Assembly (NCBI GenBank): GCA_963702235.1
Contig: CAVPBZ010000026.1
Coordinates: 62,001-126,000, forward strand
From: PALSA-505 sp963702235
Lineage (GTDB): Bacteria; Actinomycetota; Actinomycetes; Streptosporangiales; Streptosporangiaceae
DNA length: 64,000 nucleotides
Reading direction: 5' to 3'
Of the stretch, positions 1-7,616 are shown one piece after another. The translations under genes and the position numbers were made by a program. Within the stretch, counting starts at the first letter, position 1. Every line of letters begins with the position of its first letter. Under the pieces are notes generated by a model, which did no database searches, was not told the DNA's origin, and saw only the letters and a list, made by a program, of their open reading frames with translations.

Positions 1-1
1 G

Positions 2-1348
2 CTGCCGGTGGTGACCGCCAACGCCTACCTCGGCGGCTGGGGGATCGCCACGGCGCTGGAAGCAGGCGCGGACGTCGTCGTCTGCCCCCGGGTGACCGAC
101 GCCAGCCTCGCGATGGGTCCGGCCGCCTGGTGGCACGGCTGGCGCCGGGACGACTGGGACGCGCTGGCCGGCGCGGTGCTGGCCGGTCACGTGATCGAGT
201 GCGGGCCGCAGGCGACCGGCGGCAACTACAGCTTCCTCGACGAGATCACCGACCGCAGGTACCCGGGGTTCCCGATCGCGGAGATCGCCGCGGACGGCAG
301 CTCGGTCATCACCAAGCACGACGGCACCGGGGGACTGGTGTCGGCCGGCACGGTCACCGCTCAGCTGCTGTACGAGATCGCCGAGCCCGCCTACCTGGGC
401 CCCGACGTGGTCACCCACTTCGACACCGCCGGGGTCGAGCAGGCCGGCCCGGACCGGGTGGCGCTGACCGGCACGACGGGCTCGCCGCCCCCGGACACGC
501 TCAAGGTCGCTCTGAACATGCTCGGCGGCTACCGCAACACGATGACCATGGTGCTCACGGGCCTGGACATCGAGGCGAAGGCCGAGCACGCGAGGCGGCT
601 GCTGCTGCACCGGCTCGGTGACCCGGACGCGTTCGATGAGATCGACGTCCGGCTGCTGCGGTTCGACCGGCCGGACGCGCCCAGCAACGAGCAGGCCACC
701 GCGCACCTGCGCATCACGGTGAAGAGCCAGGACGAGCGCGCGGCCGGCCGGGCGTTCTCCGACGCGATCCTCGAGCAGGCGCTCGGCGGCTACGCGGGAT
801 TCCACACCACCACGCCGCCGACCGGGGCGAGCGCGTTCGGCCTCTACTGGCCGGCCCTGGTGCCTGTCGCGGAAGTCACCCAGACCCTGCACCTGCCCGA
901 CGGGACCGCGCAGGACGTCCCGCACAGTGCTACAACCGGCCCTGTTACAACCAGCCCTGTTACAACCAGCGCTGCTCCGGCGACGGCCTTCGGCACTGAC
1001 CGGGTTCCCGTGCCCCTCGGCCGGCTGTGCGGCGCCCGCTCCGGCGACAAGGGCGGCAACGCGAACGTCGGGTTCTGGGCCCGCGACGAGCGCACCTACG
1101 CGTGGCTGCGCGGCGAGCTGACCACGGATCGGCTGCGGGAACTGCTGCCCGAGGCCGCGGAGCTCGACATACACCGGTACGAGCTGCCGAACATCCGGGC
1201 GCTGAACTTCGTGGTGGTCGGGCTGATCGCGCCCGGGGTCGCCGCGACCACCCGGCCGGACGCGCAGGCCAAGGGGCTGGGCGAGTACCTGCGCTCCCGC
1301 CACGTCCTGGCGCCCCGCGAGCTGGTGCCGGACGCTTTCCTGTCCTGA
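2..1348 (+). CDS. AtuA-family (DUF1446) acyclic terpene utilisation protein, 5'-truncated by window edge
   Basis: The reading frame is open from base 2, so the gene begins before the window; the GTG codons at 8 and 11 are internal. The protein has two parts. The first, about 300 residues, is the glycine-rich AtuA core (VVCPRVTDASLAMGP, ECGPQATGGNYSF, KHDGTGG). After a short linker comes the AtuA-like ferredoxin-fold C-terminal domain (LGRLCGARSGDKGGNANVGF). AtuA-family proteins take part in acyclic terpene/branched acyl-CoA degradation, but the biochemical role of the family is poorly defined. The linker holds a short Thr/Pro/Val repeat. The enoyl-CoA hydratase 9 kb away is not linked to it. 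Family call is firm, substrate unknown. Confidence 0.85.
   Translation: MPVVTANAYLGGWGIATALEAGADVVVCPRVTDASLAMGPAAWWHGWRRDDWDALAGAVLAGHVIECGPQATGGNYSFLDEITDRRYPGFPIAEIAADGSSVITKHDGTGGLVSAGTVTAQLLYEIAEPAYLGPDVVTHFDTAGVEQAGPDRVALTGTTGSPPPDTLKVALNMLGGYRNTMTMVLTGLDIEAKAEHARRLLLHRLGDPDAFDEIDVRLLRFDRPDAPSNEQATAHLRITVKSQDERAAGRAFSDAILEQALGGYAGFHTTTPPTGASAFGLYWPALVPVAEVTQTLHLPDGTAQDVPHSATTGPVTTSPVTTSAAPATAFGTDRVPVPLGRLCGARSGDKGGNANVGFWARDERTYAWLRGELTTDRLRELLPEAAELDIHRYELPNIRALNFVVVGLIAPGVAATTRPDAQAKGLGEYLRSRHVLAPRELVPDAFLS
931..975 (+). repeat. three 15-bp tandem units inside AtuA-like gene
   Basis: Three in-frame copies of a 15-bp unit (tacaaccagccctgt and near variants) encode a repeating Thr-Thr-x-Pro-Val linker between the two domains. 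The length is a multiple of three, so copy-number change would alter only linker length. Confidence 0.7.
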
Positions 1349-1468
1349 CCTTCGGTCGTCTCGCTGAGTGCAACCGACCCGACAGAATTGCCCTGCCAGC
1401 TGATGCCGGGCCGCCTCTGGTGAGCGAGGCTGAACTGAGAAAAAGGGCCCGACGAGACAGAGGACAGC

Positions 1469-1846
1469 ATGCACGTCAACGAGAAGGTGCTCAGGGCGGC
1501 ACTGGATGCCATCGCTGCAGGTGACGCGTCCGGATACGCCGCCGTGGCGGCCGACGACATGGTCGTGCACGTACCCGGCCGCAGCAGGCTCGCGGGAGAC
1601 CTGCAGGGGCGCGGCGTGTTCGGGGCGACGATCGGGAAGCTCTACGGTGGCACTCTGACCATCGACGTCCACGACGTGCTCGCATCCGACGCCCACGCCG
1701 TCGGGGTCTACACCATGCACGTGGAGTGCCCGGACCGGAGCCTGGCCTGGCGGCACGTGAACGTCTACCACATCCGGGACGGCAAGATCGTCGAGGTCTG
1801 GCAGAACCCGTTTGAGCAGGATGCATTCGACGAGTTCTTCGCGTAG
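1469..1846 (+). CDS. SnoaL/NTF2-like domain protein
   Basis: A 125-residue single-domain protein with the NTF2-like cone-fold pattern: an N-terminal helix with AAGDASGYAAVAADDMVVHVPG, a central strand region, and the C-terminal signature WRHVNVYHIRDGKIVEVW. Members act as small cyclases, isomerases or ligand-binding proteins, and the exact reaction cannot be read from the sequence. The ATG at 1469 is preceded by AGAGGA at good spacing. It stands alone, 120 bp after the AtuA-like gene and convergent with the XecC-like gene. Confidence 0.75.
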   Translation: MHVNEKVLRAALDAIAAGDASGYAAVAADDMVVHVPGRSRLAGDLQGRGVFGATIGKLYGGTLTIDVHDVLASDAHAVGVYTMHVECPDRSLAWRHVNVYHIRDGKIVEVWQNPFEQDAFDEFFA

Positions 1847-1913
1847 TGGCGCATCAGGCTGCCAGCCAACGACACCGGCGCCGCCCGCGCGGGCAGGCAG
1901 GCCAGGTCGTCGA

Positions 1914-3569
1914 TCAGAGGTGCACGAGCTTCGACTTGCCGGCCCGCAACCGGGACAGCTGGACGAAGTGCTCAGGGTTGAGGAAGAGCTCGTTCATCCA
2001 CCCCAGTGTGTCGATTGTGAGGCCCTCCGGGCGGTGGATGAGGTGGTCGAGGTATTGGAAGGCGTCTTTGGCCCCGTAGCCGCAGTGGTGGGCGCCGAGC
2101 ACCTTGCGCGTGGTCCCGTCAACGACAAGCTTCTGGAAGCCAGAGAGTTCCGGCTTGCTGAACGCGTACAGCATGGTGCCCTCGGCGCAGGGCAGCGGAA
2201 GGTTGGGCGTGTCCAGTCCTTCGACGTAGGGAGGCATCTGAATGATGATCACCTCGTCGTAGGCTGCCCTGGCCTCCTCCTCGGTGAGTCCGACCCAGGT
2301 GACCTCGTAGGTGGTGTGCAGGAAATCCGGGTACTCGGTGAAGTCGAACTCGAGGTCCTCGCCCATGATGTTGCGCGCGGCGGTCACCCCGGACTTGCGG
2401 GCCTTGAACATCTCCATCGGTCCGTCGATCATGTCGCCGATCGCGTAGACACCGGGGACGTTGGTCTGCATCCGCTTGTTTGCGACCACGCGGCCGGTCG
2501 CACCGACCTCGATTCCGAGCACCTCCTGCACCTCGATGGTGTTCGGGCGCTCACCAGTGCCCATGAACACGAAGTCGGTGGGGATATCGATCTCTTCGCC
2601 CGACGCCAGCCGGACAGTGACGCTCTCCACGCGGTCGTCACCATTCACCGAGACGGGGTGTGCGCCTTCCAGGATCTCCATGCCGCGCTTGCGCATGCCG
2701 CCCACCACGTACTGCCGCAGGTCCTCGTCAACGTGGTGCAGCGCCTTGGTCCGCATCAGAGGTGATCGCGAGACGATCGTCGTCTCGCAGCCCGTGGCGT
2801 GGAAGAAGGACCCATACTCCATCGCGACCTTGCTGCCACCGATGATCACGCACCGGGTGGGCTCGTAGTCAAGCTCCTCGACCAGGCTAACGAAGTCGTA
2901 GATACCCTTCTTGTCCAGACCGGGGATGTCGATGTCGATCGGACGGGCGCCCATGCCGAGCACCAGGTTCTTCGTCCGGAACGTCTTGCCTGCGGCTTGC
3001 ACGGTGTTCTTGTCGATGATCGTGGCGCGAGCGTTGAGGACGTACTCGACTTCGAGCTGTTCCTTCGTCTGCCAGTTCATGAACGCGTGCGCGGTGCCAC
3101 GACCGGCAAGGAACAGCTTGACCATCTCGAGGATGCTGGCGCGCGATGCGTCGAACTTCGGGTAGAACAGCTCGTCTGAGAACCACCGCGCTCGGTCAAG
3201 CTCCTCGGCGACTTCGGAGAACAAGTGGTGGGGCACGCAGGCCTGATGGGGGCAGGACCCGCCGAGGAACGGCCACGCGTCGATGATCAGCGGCCGCCCG
3301 CCCATGGCCTTCATATACGCCGCCCCGAACCGTCCGCCCGCACCCCCGCCAATGAACACGGCGTCGTAGACCGCGTCCTCGTCCCGCTCGAGGTTCAGGA
3401 GCGGCTCGGAGTCTGGATTTGCCAGGGACCGCTCGATCAGCTCGTTCCACTCGCCGAGGTTGAGGTGAAGGTCTCGGATGTCCACGTTGTCCCACCGTTC
3501 TTGCAGGCAGTATTTCCCTTCGACGATAGGCATGATGAGCGCCTCTGGCTTCGCGTTGACGGATGACAT
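1914..3569 (-). CDS. xecC: 2-oxopropyl-CoM reductase (carboxylating)-like flavin disulfide oxidoreductase
   Basis: A 551-residue member of the pyridine nucleotide:disulfide oxidoreductase family. FAD site IGGGAGGRFG is near residues 73-82; the redox-active pair is Cys106-x4-Cys111 (GSCPHQACVPHH); the second Rossmann motif is VIIGGSKVAMEYG near 241-253. In the Xanthobacter enzyme (established) Cys82/Cys87, His84, Arg56, Met361, Arg365 and Phe501/His506 define 2-ketopropyl-CoM oxidoreductase/carboxylase, the last pair replacing the usual His-Glu dyad. The equivalents here are C106/C111, H108, R80, M387, R391 (MEMFKAR) and F529/H534 (FLNPEH). The predicted reaction is NADPH-dependent cleavage of 2-ketopropyl-CoM with CO2 capture to acetoacetate, the last step of epoxide carboxylation. 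It is about 28 residues longer at the N-terminus than the Xanthobacter protein. No CoM transferase or hydroxypropyl-CoM dehydrogenase lies nearby. A 6-bp inverted repeat (3630-3645) lies upstream. Confidence 0.8.
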   Translation of the reverse strand: MSSVNAKPEALIMPIVEGKYCLQERWDNVDIRDLHLNLGEWNELIERSLANPDSEPLLNLERDEDAVYDAVFIGGGAGGRFGAAYMKAMGGRPLIIDAWPFLGGSCPHQACVPHHLFSEVAEELDRARWFSDELFYPKFDASRASILEMVKLFLAGRGTAHAFMNWQTKEQLEVEYVLNARATIIDKNTVQAAGKTFRTKNLVLGMGARPIDIDIPGLDKKGIYDFVSLVEELDYEPTRCVIIGGSKVAMEYGSFFHATGCETTIVSRSPLMRTKALHHVDEDLRQYVVGGMRKRGMEILEGAHPVSVNGDDRVESVTVRLASGEEIDIPTDFVFMGTGERPNTIEVQEVLGIEVGATGRVVANKRMQTNVPGVYAIGDMIDGPMEMFKARKSGVTAARNIMGEDLEFDFTEYPDFLHTTYEVTWVGLTEEEARAAYDEVIIIQMPPYVEGLDTPNLPLPCAEGTMLYAFSKPELSGFQKLVVDGTTRKVLGAHHCGYGAKDAFQYLDHLIHRPEGLTIDTLGWMNELFLNPEHFVQLSRLRAGKSKLVHL

Positions 3570-3690
3570 TCGACGATGAACTTGTCTGGTCCAGATAGGT
3601 TCCGGCGCGGTGCGCTGGACCGCGATCTAGGTGTCGGCTGACACCGCGATCGCCTTCGCCGGCTCGCTTGCCGAGCGGCCGAGCGTCGGC

Positions 3691-3720
3691 ACGGGGGACC
3701 CCGGATCCGGGGTCCCCCGT
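3691..3720. terminator. 30-bp perfect palindrome, probable terminator
   Basis: A 30-bp perfect palindrome (15-bp arms, no spacer, GGATCC centre) lies between the 3' end of the minus-strand protease gene and the 5' region of the XecC-like gene. It probably ends the protease transcript. There is no T-tract, as is common in high-GC actinomycetes. Confidence 0.55.
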
Positions 3721-3748
3721 TACCGCTAGCCGGTCTTGATGGAAGAGA

Positions 3749-4954
3749 TCAGCAGGTTCCGGTCCAGCCGCTGCCGCCCTTCCAGAAGTTGCAGGCGGTG
3801 GTGTCGAAGTACGGGCTTTGGATCTCCACGCCATACTCGTTGCCACCACCGGGGCCGCCGGAAGTGAAGTAATAGCTGTTGTTCCCGTTGATCCAGTCGC
3901 CGTGCGAGATCGGATCGGCGCTTGAGCCATGGCCGAAGCTCAACACCCAGGGACCCCCGCTGAAGCCGGGAGTCTGCGAGGAACCGATCGAGTTGTCCTG
4001 CAGCCCCGGATCGCTTCCGGGGTTGGTCACGTCGTAGCGATGCTCCGCGGATGTGACGACAAGATGCCCTCCGCTGTACGGGCTCGCCGATGGGTATCCG
4101 AAGTCCTGCCAGAACTGGTCACGGCTCCAGTTCCAGCCGAACCCCAGGCCGCCGGTGACAGAGACAACGTGCGTGGCCTTCACGGTCCCTGTCGATTGCA
4201 TGTAGAGGTAGGCGTAGTCGGCGCTCCAGTAGCTGTTGAAGTACCAGCCGCCTGTCTGCTGGGCAAGGGCGTAGGACCAGCATCCGACCCTGGAACTCGC
4301 TCCGTTGAGATACTGCGGGCAGAACAGGAAATTGCTGTAGTAGCTCCTGCCACCCTGCGCACCGACGCAGTGACCGGCTGTCCAAACCATGTTCTTATTG
4401 CCGCCACCATAGGTGGCCGCGGCAGAGCAGACAAAGTTCCCGCTCGGCTCGGTGAAGAAGAGCTTGCCGATGGCCGAGACCGGGTAGGCGCTCTGGGCCC
4501 CTATCCAGTTGTAGGTATCGTTAGGGCCTGGGTAACCGCCGTCAGCGGGCAGTACGCTCGAGCTCCGGGCATTTGTATTGATAGTGGCGCCCTGGGTGGG
4601 CCCTGCTGGCAGGCCAGCGGGAGCGTAGCCGCCAGCAAGGCCCGGGTGACCCGTCGCAGTGTTGCCGGCGTTATCAGCCTTCGAGCCCCGGGCAGAAGCG
4701 GCGGATACCGTGGGCTGAGCGGGTTTGGCGGACGCCATCCGAGCCGGTGTCCAGTAGGACCCGATTGCCTTCCGGGAAGCCGCCAGCTTGCCCGCCGGCA
4801 CCACAAGCGGCGCGGGATCTGGCGGCATCGCCGCGGCGCCGACTGTCTGGCTGGGATGCGCGAAGGCCCCCGGGGCGGCCAGCAGTGACCCGGCCAGCAG
4901 GCCCGCGGCGGCCAGCGTCACCGGTAGTAAACGCTTAATACGGTGTGCAGACAT
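3749..4954 (-). CDS. secreted trypsin-like (S1/V8-type) serine peptidase
   Basis: A 401-residue protein with a Sec signal peptide (basic MSAHRIKRLL, hydrophobic core, cleavage near AFA-HP) and a long Ala/Pro-rich propeptide-like stretch to about residue 140. The catalytic triad is readable: His195 in VWTAGHCVG, Asp246 in WSADYAYLY, Ser332 in TPGFSGGPWV. Of eight cysteines, C196 lies directly after the catalytic His, as in chymotrypsin-fold enzymes. It resembles actinobacterial exported trypsin/glutamyl-endopeptidase-like proteins. Substrate preference cannot be told. Single gene, ending in the palindrome at 3691-3720. Confidence 0.85.
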   Translation of the reverse strand: MSAHRIKRLLPVTLAAAGLLAGSLLAAPGAFAHPSQTVGAAAMPPDPAPLVVPAGKLAASRKAIGSYWTPARMASAKPAQPTVSAASARGSKADNAGNTATGHPGLAGGYAPAGLPAGPTQGATINTNARSSSVLPADGGYPGPNDTYNWIGAQSAYPVSAIGKLFFTEPSGNFVCSAAATYGGGNKNMVWTAGHCVGAQGGRSYYSNFLFCPQYLNGASSRVGCWSYALAQQTGGWYFNSYWSADYAYLYMQSTGTVKATHVVSVTGGLGFGWNWSRDQFWQDFGYPSASPYSGGHLVVTSAEHRYDVTNPGSDPGLQDNSIGSSQTPGFSGGPWVLSFGHGSSADPISHGDWINGNNSYYFTSGGPGGGNEYGVEIQSPYFDTTACNFWKGGSGWTGTC

Positions 4955-5208
4955 GACACGATCCTTTCTAGGTGTCTGGAAGCGACCTTTCTAGTTCCCG
5001 GAGCCAGTTGAGCCCTCCGGCGCATGCCTTACTGAAGGGAGTCGGCGCTAACGGCGGTTGGACTCCGCGGTGGCGGCATGACGTGGGTACACCCCGTGCA
5101 AACCCAGCCGGCCCCTTATCCCCTGCTCGTGCCCTTGACCAGCCAGGCTAGACCCAGGTAAACCAAAGGTCAAGCATTGACCAAGTATGAGTCAAGGGCC
5201 GGGGATCT

Positions 5209-6090
5209 CTACGGTCGATCCTGAACGACGAGCTGGGCGAATGCGGTGGCCGCGGCGTTGGCGGCGTGCCCGGCCGGCCTGGCCATCACGACATGCCAGG
5301 TGAGAGGCGGTGCGACTGCCCGCTGCTGGAGGTGCGGATCACCTGCGGGAATGAGCGACGGTGGCAGCAGGGCGACGCCGAGGCCTGCTCGCAGGAGCTG
5401 GAGGCAGGTGGCGACGTCGGCGACCTCGATGGTCACGTTCCGCTCAAGGCCAGCAGCGGCGAACGCCCGGTCTACGGTCGTCCGCACGGCCCAGCCGGTG
5501 GGGAAGTCCACGAACCTCGCGTCGGCCAGTTGGCCGAGCGTGACCGGCCTGCGGCCGGGCAGCGCCGTTTCCGGAGCGGTCGTCAAGGCGAGTTCCTCGG
5601 ATCCCAGCGGGATCGCGGTCAGTCCCGCGGGAAGGTCGTGCAGGGCGATGAAGGCGATGTCCAGCCCACCGTGGCGAAGCTCCTCGACCAGCGCCGCGGA
5701 GCCGCCGGCCGCCGGCCGCACCTCAATCTCAACGTCGGGATGCTGCCGGTGGAAGGTTCCGAGCAGTCCCGGTACGTCCGCGAAAGCGAGGGACTGCATG
5801 ATGCCGACGCGCAGCGTCCCGCGCAGCACACCTCTCAGGGCTGCGGCGATGTCGCGGATCTCCTCGGCCGCGGCGAGCGCCCGCCGCGCCGCGGGCAGCA
5901 GGGACTCCCCGGCGCCGGTCAGGGTGACCCGGTGCGTCGTGCGGTCGAAGAGGCGGACGCTGAGCTCTCGCTCGAGGGCCTGGACCGAGACCGACAGGGC
6001 CGACTGCACGTAGCTGAGGCGCCGCGCCGCCTTGGTGAAGCTGCCGTCCTCGGCGACGGCGACGAAGTGGCTGAGCTGGCGGAACTCCAT
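5209..6090 (-). CDS. LysR-family transcriptional regulator
   Basis: A 293-residue LysR regulator. The N-terminal winged HTH (residues 1-60, FVAVAEDGSFTKAARRLSYV) is followed by a periplasmic-binding-like effector domain (LRVGIMQSLAFADVPGL, then the RGLDIAFIAL-type strand). It is transcribed divergently from the MFS transporter at 6178, the classical arrangement in which the regulator controls the neighbour and itself. A candidate LysR box lies between them. Confidence 0.9.
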   Translation of the reverse strand: MEFRQLSHFVAVAEDGSFTKAARRLSYVQSALSVSVQALERELSVRLFDRTTHRVTLTGAGESLLPAARRALAAAEEIRDIAAALRGVLRGTLRVGIMQSLAFADVPGLLGTFHRQHPDVEIEVRPAAGGSAALVEELRHGGLDIAFIALHDLPAGLTAIPLGSEELALTTAPETALPGRRPVTLGQLADARFVDFPTGWAVRTTVDRAFAAAGLERNVTIEVADVATCLQLLRAGLGVALLPPSLIPAGDPHLQQRAVAPPLTWHVVMARPAGHAANAAATAFAQLVVQDRP

Positions 6091-6105
6091 GAGCAGAGTC
6101 TAGTT

Positions 6106-6120
6106 ATTCGCTGAGAGAAT
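6106..6120. promoter_or_regulatory. candidate LysR box between divergent genes
   Basis: ATTC-N7-GAAT (attcgctgagagaat), a short dyad of the T-N11-A type, lies 16 bp upstream of the LysR start and about 60 bp upstream of the MFS start. LysR sites of this form are well known. The assignment here rests only on position and symmetry. Confidence 0.45.
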
Positions 6121-6177
6121 GACAGTTTTTCCAGACATTCGTTGGACAGAACACCACAGGGCTCGCACGCTGGAGTC

Positions 6178-7548
6178 ATGTCAGAATCCGATCTCGCCGC
6201 GCCAGCCAATGGCGGCCATGCCGTCTCGACCGTCATCGCACCAGCTTCGAAGCCTTCCCTGTCACCTGCCGGTGACGGCGGCCAGCCACGGCAGCGTCCG
6301 GCACGCCGCGCCCACCACGTCGGCTTCTGGGTGACCGCGGCGGCATTCCTGGTCAACATGGGCTTCTCGGCCGTGCCTACTCCGCTTTACGTTCTCTACC
6401 AGCAGCGGGACCATTTCTCTAACCTGATGATCACCGTCGTGTACGCGGTGTACGCAGTAGGCGTTATCGGCAGCCTTTTCCTCGCTGGCCACCTCTCGGA
6501 CTGGACCGGACGGCGGCTCATCTTCGTGCCCGCCCTTGCGGCCAATGTGGCCAGCGCCATCATCTTCATTCTCGAGCCGAGCCTGGCCGGCCTGATCGTC
6601 GCCCGGATCGTCTCGGGCATCTCGGTCGGGCTCACGACGGCGACGGCCACCAGCTATCTCGCCGAGCTGCACGCTGCGGCGAGGCCGCAGGCAACCGGGC
6701 GGCGGGCCGAGGTGGTAGCCACCGCATCGAACCTCGGCGGGATCGGCTTCGGCCCGCTCGTGGCAGGCCTGCTGGCCCAGTTCGCCCCGGCCCCGCTGCG
6801 GCTGCCCTACATCGTCTTCGCGGTCGCCCTGCTCGTGCTGGCCCTCGCGGTGACCCTCTCGCCTGAAACGGTGCGGCACCTGAACCCCCGGCCGAGGTAC
6901 CGCCCGCAGCGGATCGCCGTACCCACCCGCGCTCGGGGCACGTTCTTCGCCGCGACCTTCGCGGCCATGGCGGCTTTCGCCGTCTACGGGGTGTTCAACT
7001 CGCTGGCGCCAAGCTTCCTGGCCGGCACCCTGCATCAGAGCTCACACGCCGTGGCCGGAGCCGTGGCCTTCGCCGCCTTCGCCGCCGGCGCGCTGGCGCA
7101 GATCGCTCAGGCCCGGGTCCCGGGCCGGGCCCTGCTGCGCCGCGGCACGCCGACGATCGTGGTCGGCCTCGCCCTGCTGGCCGGCGCGATGTGGGCCAGT
7201 GACATGGCGATGTTCGTCATCGGCGGCGTCATCGCCGGGGCCGGGGCAGGAATGGTGTTCAAGGGTTCCCTCGCCGCCGCCACCTCGGTGGCGCCCGAAG
7301 GCTCCCGCGCCGAGGTCCTGGCCGGGTTCTTCCTGGGCGCCTACGTGGGCTTGTCCATTCCCGTCGTCGGCCTCGGGGTCGCCACCACGTACGTGCCGGC
7401 CCGGTACGTGATGCTGGCCTTCGTCGCGCTGGTGGCCGGTGCCATCGCGGCGTCCGTTCGTGTCCTGACCGGTGGGCACCGCCTGCCTGACCGGGGCAAG
7501 CGATGCGGGCCAGCGTTCCTGCGGCTACTGGCTCGCCGCCACGTTTGA
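6178..7548 (+). CDS. MFS efflux/uptake transporter
   Basis: A 456-residue major facilitator protein starting at ATG 6178; an in-frame TTG at 6142 would add 12 unlikely residues. About 12 hydrophobic segments can be read. The loop between TM2 and TM3 has the MFS motif A form GHLSDWTGRRL. The N-terminus is a soluble Ala/Pro-rich tail of about 45 residues. Divergent from the LysR gene, so it is probably the target of that regulator. Substrate unknown. Confidence 0.85.
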   Translation: MSESDLAAPANGGHAVSTVIAPASKPSLSPAGDGGQPRQRPARRAHHVGFWVTAAAFLVNMGFSAVPTPLYVLYQQRDHFSNLMITVVYAVYAVGVIGSLFLAGHLSDWTGRRLIFVPALAANVASAIIFILEPSLAGLIVARIVSGISVGLTTATATSYLAELHAAARPQATGRRAEVVATASNLGGIGFGPLVAGLLAQFAPAPLRLPYIVFAVALLVLALAVTLSPETVRHLNPRPRYRPQRIAVPTRARGTFFAATFAAMAAFAVYGVFNSLAPSFLAGTLHQSSHAVAGAVAFAAFAAGALAQIAQARVPGRALLRRGTPTIVVGLALLAGAMWASDMAMFVIGGVIAGAGAGMVFKGSLAAATSVAPEGSRAEVLAGFFLGAYVGLSIPVVGLGVATTYVPARYVMLAFVALVAGAIAASVRVLTGGHRLPDRGKRCGPAFLRLLARRHV

Positions 7549-7616
7549 GTGGACTCCTCACGGGCACTGTCAAGTACGTTCCGGGCGCTTCGGTCCCTCG
7601 ATGAGGAGGCGGCACC

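Noticed and set aside
1812..2765. Long plus-strand frame opposite the XecC-like gene
   Set aside because: Antisense shadow of a strong coding gene; its composition follows the GC-codon bias of the opposite strand and no domain is readable.
1..3600. A full epoxide-carboxylation operon around the XecC-like gene
   Set aside because: Neighbours are AtuA-like, SnoaL-like and a protease; none resembles an epoxyalkane:CoM transferase or the sulfonate-binding SDRs.
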